16,313 nucleotides of DNA from CAZOWL01 sp964583605. GTDB taxonomy: Bacteria; Pseudomonadota; Gammaproteobacteria; Chromatiales; Chromatiaceae. Under the pieces are notes generated by a model that saw nothing but the letters and a program-made list of their open reading frames with translations, made no database searches and had not been told where the DNA came from. Location of the stretch: the NCBI GenBank assembly GCA_964583605.1, contig CAZOWL010000094.1, positions 1 through 16,313 of the forward strand, in the 5' to 3' direction. Made by a program: the position numbers and the translations under genes. Positions within the stretch are counted from its first letter, which is position 1. Every line of letters begins with the position of its first letter. Below, one piece after another: positions 14,628 through 16,313 of this stretch.

Positions 14628-14707
14628 AGCGAACGTGCTGCGCGAATTTCATGGTCAGGACGGCTGGGCCCGGTTACAGCGACCGCGGCCGGGGCTGCGT
14701 GTGCCGG

Positions 14708-15568
14708 TTAGGCGGCGGCGAGCGTGTATTGGTGTTGGCGGCTGACGAGGCGCTCCATCATGCGCAGGTCGCGTCGATCGAGCCTCATCGCCGTATCCAC
14801 CCAGATCTCGACGATGTCGAGCAATTCCTGGTAGCGGATCGGGCTCACGTAATCACGCACCCGCCGCACGGCCCGGAAGCCTTCGCGGGCCCGGTTTTCA
14901 CGTTTGATGTACTCGTAGACGGCGGCTTCGCCCTCGCCCTCATCGACCAGGATGTCGACGAGACCCATCTCATGAAGCTCTTCGGCGGTGTAGACCCGGC
15001 CGCTCAGGATTATCTGCTCGGCACGCTTGGGATCGAGCCTGCGCGCCAAGAGGCTGTAAGCCCCCATGCCGGGAAACAGATTGAACAGGACCTCCGGAAA
15101 ACCGAGACGCGCCTGCCGCTCAGCGATCAATACGTCGCTGGACAGGGCCGTTTCGAAGCCCCCGCCAAAGGCCGTGCCCTGGACGAGCGATAGTGTCGTC
15201 ACATCCTGATTGAAATGACGGATGTTGGCATAGAGCGCATCGATGCAGGCCACGCCGTAGTTGAGAAGGCCCTCCCGGTCCCCCCGTCTGACATGGTCGC
15301 GGAACAGGTCCAGATCTCCGCCGAGGTTGAAGACCTCGGGGACGTTCGAAGCGATGACGTGGTACCTGATCCCGAGCGAGCCGGCGTTCTGCTCGAGGAA
15401 GCGGCACCATCCCTTGAGATCGGATAGGAGCTCGGTGGTAAAGCAGGGCCGGGCGCTAGGCTGCAGGTAGCACCAGGCGGCCGCATGTTTTCGATCGAAA
15501 TGGGTCATCAATTGGGCGTCATTGCGGGTGGCGAAGTCGACGCTTGTTACGGTTGGCTGTACGTTCAC
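14708..15568 (-). CDS. rpfF: RpfF-type diffusible signal factor synthase (crotonase superfamily)
   Basis: This 286-residue cytoplasmic crotonase-fold enzyme would make a cis-2-unsaturated fatty acid quorum signal (DSF) from 3-hydroxyacyl-ACP by dehydration and thioester cleavage. Diagnostic blocks are VPEVFNLGGDLDLF (76-89), LVQGTAFGGGFETALSSDVL (128-147) and GFPEVLFNLFPGMGAYSLLARR (quoted in part: GFPEVLFNLFPGMGAYS, 156-172). Glu139 and Glu159 lie 20 apart, matching the catalytic pair of Xanthomonas RpfF (141/161). The C-terminal EIWVDTAMRL also matches. I chose GTG 15568 because AGGGGA lies about 6 bases upstream and the length then equals RpfF (289); the open frame to TTG 15640 adds an unlikely basic stretch. 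No rpfC, rpfG or rpfB neighbour is present. It appears monocistronic. A general enoyl-CoA hydratase is less likely given the motifs. Confidence 0.9.
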   Translation of the reverse strand: MNVQPTVTSVDFATRNDAQLMTHFDRKHAAAWCYLQPSARPCFTTELLSDLKGWCRFLEQNAGSLGIRYHVIASNVPEVFNLGGDLDLFRDHVRRGDREGLLNYGVACIDALYANIRHFNQDVTTLSLVQGTAFGGGFETALSSDVLIAERQARLGFPEVLFNLFPGMGAYSLLARRLDPKRAEQIILSGRVYTAEELHEMGLVDILVDEGEGEAAVYEYIKRENRAREGFRAVRRVRDYVSPIRYQELLDIVEIWVDTAMRLDRRDLRMMERLVSRQHQYTLAAA

Positions 15569-15616
15569 GTGCTTTCCCCTAGGCTTTCGCGCTTTTGGCG
15601 TTGTCAAGCTGGCGAA

Positions 15617-15622
15617 TCTATA
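15617..15622 (-). promoter_or_regulatory. rpfF: Weak -10-like element upstream of rpfF
   Basis: TATAGA on the minus strand (15617-15622) lies 48 bases upstream of the rpfF GTG within ACCTTATAGATT. I see no convincing -35 at 16-18 bases. It is offered only as the best candidate in an otherwise A/T-enriched upstream segment (15600-15670). Confidence 0.2.
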
Positions 15623-15739
15623 AGGTATCAGCCTCAGCAAAATCGTCTTGTTTTTATGTGGAAAATTTGAAGTCCGTCACGTCACGAGTCATCTAGCCGT
15701 CATCATCTGGATCGCCCTGCGTGTGCACGATAGGCCGAT

Positions 15740-15762
15740 GAGGTGCGCTGGCGCAGCACCTC
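15740..15762. repeat. Hairpin GAGGTGC / GCACCTC
   Basis: GAGGTGC (15740-15746) and GCACCTC (15756-15762) form a 7-bp stem around a 9-base loop. It is isolated, 172 bases upstream of rpfF. No function is assigned. Confidence 0.35.
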
Positions 15763-15838
15763 CCGGCGCGAGTCACTTTCGGTACAAAGGCCGATCCAAG
15801 AACAACTGGAACGCCGAAGGTAAGTTGGACGGAGCGTG

Positions 15839-15902
15839 CGAGGCCCAAACAGTCGAAGCCTAGTAGAGGATCGCCCTGTTGGGCCTCGTGCCTCAGCCCA
15901 AC
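15839..15902. repeat. Composite REP-like palindrome with two alternative stems
   Basis: CGAGGCCCAAACAG (15839-15852) pairs with CTGTTGGGCCTCG (15876-15888) with a single bulged A. Part of the right arm, GTTGGGC (15878-15884), can instead pair with GCCCAAC (15896-15902) around an 11-base loop. The second stem has the GTTGGGC-N-GCCCAAC form that I recall as a common extragenic palindrome in proteobacteria. Together they look like a REP pair (BIME-like). The identity is by recall and was not searched. Confidence 0.55.
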
Positions 15903-16110
15903 CTTCACGCTCACATCGTTTTCGAACCCTTCCCAGATCAGATGGAGGGGGTAAGGCGGGTCGCCGGGGGATGATCCCAGGCTCGGAAGTGGGTCAGGCT
16001 TTGACTGGCGTGCTCCCGCTCAACGCTGAGCAGGACCGAGGTGGATGGCGTGTGCGCTAGGCAAGAAGGTCGGTCATTGCCGACTGCTTTCGTTTCCTGT
16101 GGCAGGATCA

Positions 16111-16131
16111 AGCCCCGGGTGGCTCGGGGCT
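16111..16131. repeat. GC-rich hairpin AGCCCCG / CGGGGCT
   Basis: AGCCCCG (16111-16117) and CGGGGCT (16125-16131) make a perfect 7-bp stem around a 7-base loop. No T-run follows on either strand, so it is not an obvious intrinsic terminator. Confidence 0.35.
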
Positions 16132-16175
16132 GCAGACGAACTTGCGCAGGCCTTTGGTGGCCCGAAAATTGGCTT

Positions 16176-16219
16176 CAGAGCCTGTGGGGAAAATAGCTCA
16201 ACAGGTTACTGCGGCTCTG
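16176..16219. repeat. Nested inverted repeats
   Basis: Outer arms CAGAGCC (16176-16182) and GGCTCTG (16213-16219) enclose inner arms CCTGT (16181-16185) and ACAGG (16201-16205). The outer and inner stems share two bases, so they may form a branched or alternative structure. The central loop contains GGGGAAAATAGC. It abuts the 13-base tandem repeat. No known RNA or att site is recognised. Confidence 0.3.
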
Positions 16220-16261
16220 CCCCTCACCCCAGCCCCTCACCCCAGCCCCTCTCCCATGGGG
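16220..16261. repeat. 13-base tandem repeat ending in a CCCATGGGG palindrome
   Basis: CCCCTCACCCCAG occurs at 16220-16232 and again at 16233-16245, followed by a diverged third unit CCCCTCTCCCATG and GGG. The third unit matches the arm of the hairpin at 14607-14627, so the same REP-like family appears on both sides of rpfF. Confidence 0.55.
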
Positions 16262-16313
16262 CTGTCTAGTGGACACACTGGACACTGTCGCCACTTGGGC
16301 GTATTGTATGGCC

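Larger units (their letters stand above)
14092..14707. other. Gene-free regulatory gap between rpfF and the psr operon
   Basis: No open frame here has a plausible ribosome-binding site or recognisable product. The gap holds the psrA leader, the FNR-like box (14229-14242), a large imperfect inverted repeat (14533-14594) and a CCCTC/GAGGG hairpin (14607-14627). The stretch 14300-14520 is GC-rich and shows nothing I can name. Confidence 0.6.
15569..16313. other. Gene-free right end with several structured repeats
   Basis: Short open frames at 15693-15914 minus, 15836-16060 plus and 16045-16269 plus have no ribosome-binding sites, no recognisable motifs and run through palindromic repeats, so I call no gene. 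The region contains the rpfF upstream sequence, hairpins at 15740-15762, 15839-15902 and 16111-16131, a nested inverted repeat at 16176-16219 and a 13-base tandem repeat at 16220-16258. The final 45 bases contain TGGACAC twice (16270-16290), which may belong to something beyond the window. Confidence 0.55.

Noticed and set aside
16045..16269. 74-residue plus-strand open frame at the right end
   Set aside because: It runs through a hairpin, nested inverted repeats and the 13-base tandem repeat, so its peptide is dictated by repeats. No start signal is visible.
16270..16313. TGGACAC repeats at the right edge as an insertion-sequence end
   Set aside because: Two short TGGACAC copies resemble some IS ends, but there is no transposase, no partner inverted repeat and no target duplication in the window.

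Overview
The window looks like about 16 kb of a high-GC gammaproteobacterial chromosome. A purple sulfur or sulfur-oxidising bacterium (Chromatiaceae-like) is my best guess, inferred from gene content: a twin-arginine-exported polysulfide/sulfur-reductase-type molybdoenzyme operon, a polyamine importer, a concentrative nucleoside transporter and a DSF-synthase (RpfF) homologue. All convincing protein genes lie on the minus strand, so transcription runs from high to low coordinates. No rRNA, tRNA, CRISPR array or intact transposase was found.

Layout from right to left. (1) 15569-16313 has no convincing gene but several hairpins and REP-like palindromes. (2) 14708-15568 is a stand-alone rpfF-type crotonase gene. 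(3) 14092-14707 is gene-free and holds inverted repeats and a near-perfect FNR/ANR-type box 138 nt upstream of the next operon. (4) 8510-14091 is a five-gene operon: molybdopterin catalytic subunit (Tat leader, 4Fe-4S, Cys Mo ligand), four-cluster ferredoxin subunit, NrfD/PsrC membrane anchor, TorD-type chaperone and a HybE-like chaperone. (5) 7094-8344 is a CNT-family nucleoside transporter. (6) 2964-6961 is a potFGHI-type polyamine ABC importer. A gene for a secreted right-handed beta-helix protein (1764-2960) starts 3 nt after the last permease gene, with its ribosome-binding site inside that permease gene. (7) 1145-1763 is gene-free. (8) 188-1144 is a core-2/I-branching (GT14) glycosyltransferase gene in visibly more A/T-rich DNA. 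(9) The left edge carries a short tandem repeat.

The Mo operon is the most coherent system. Electrons would pass between the quinone pool (NrfD subunit), the four 4Fe-4S clusters of the B subunit and the periplasmic bis-MGD catalytic subunit, with two dedicated maturation chaperones. The FNR-like box suggests anaerobic induction. The most unusual points are the hydrogenase-chaperone-like HybE homologue in a sulfur-reductase-type operon, the beta-helix protein translationally coupled to a polyamine transporter, and the DSF synthase without its sensor genes. I saw nothing that can be called a wholly new system with confidence; these are the places to look.
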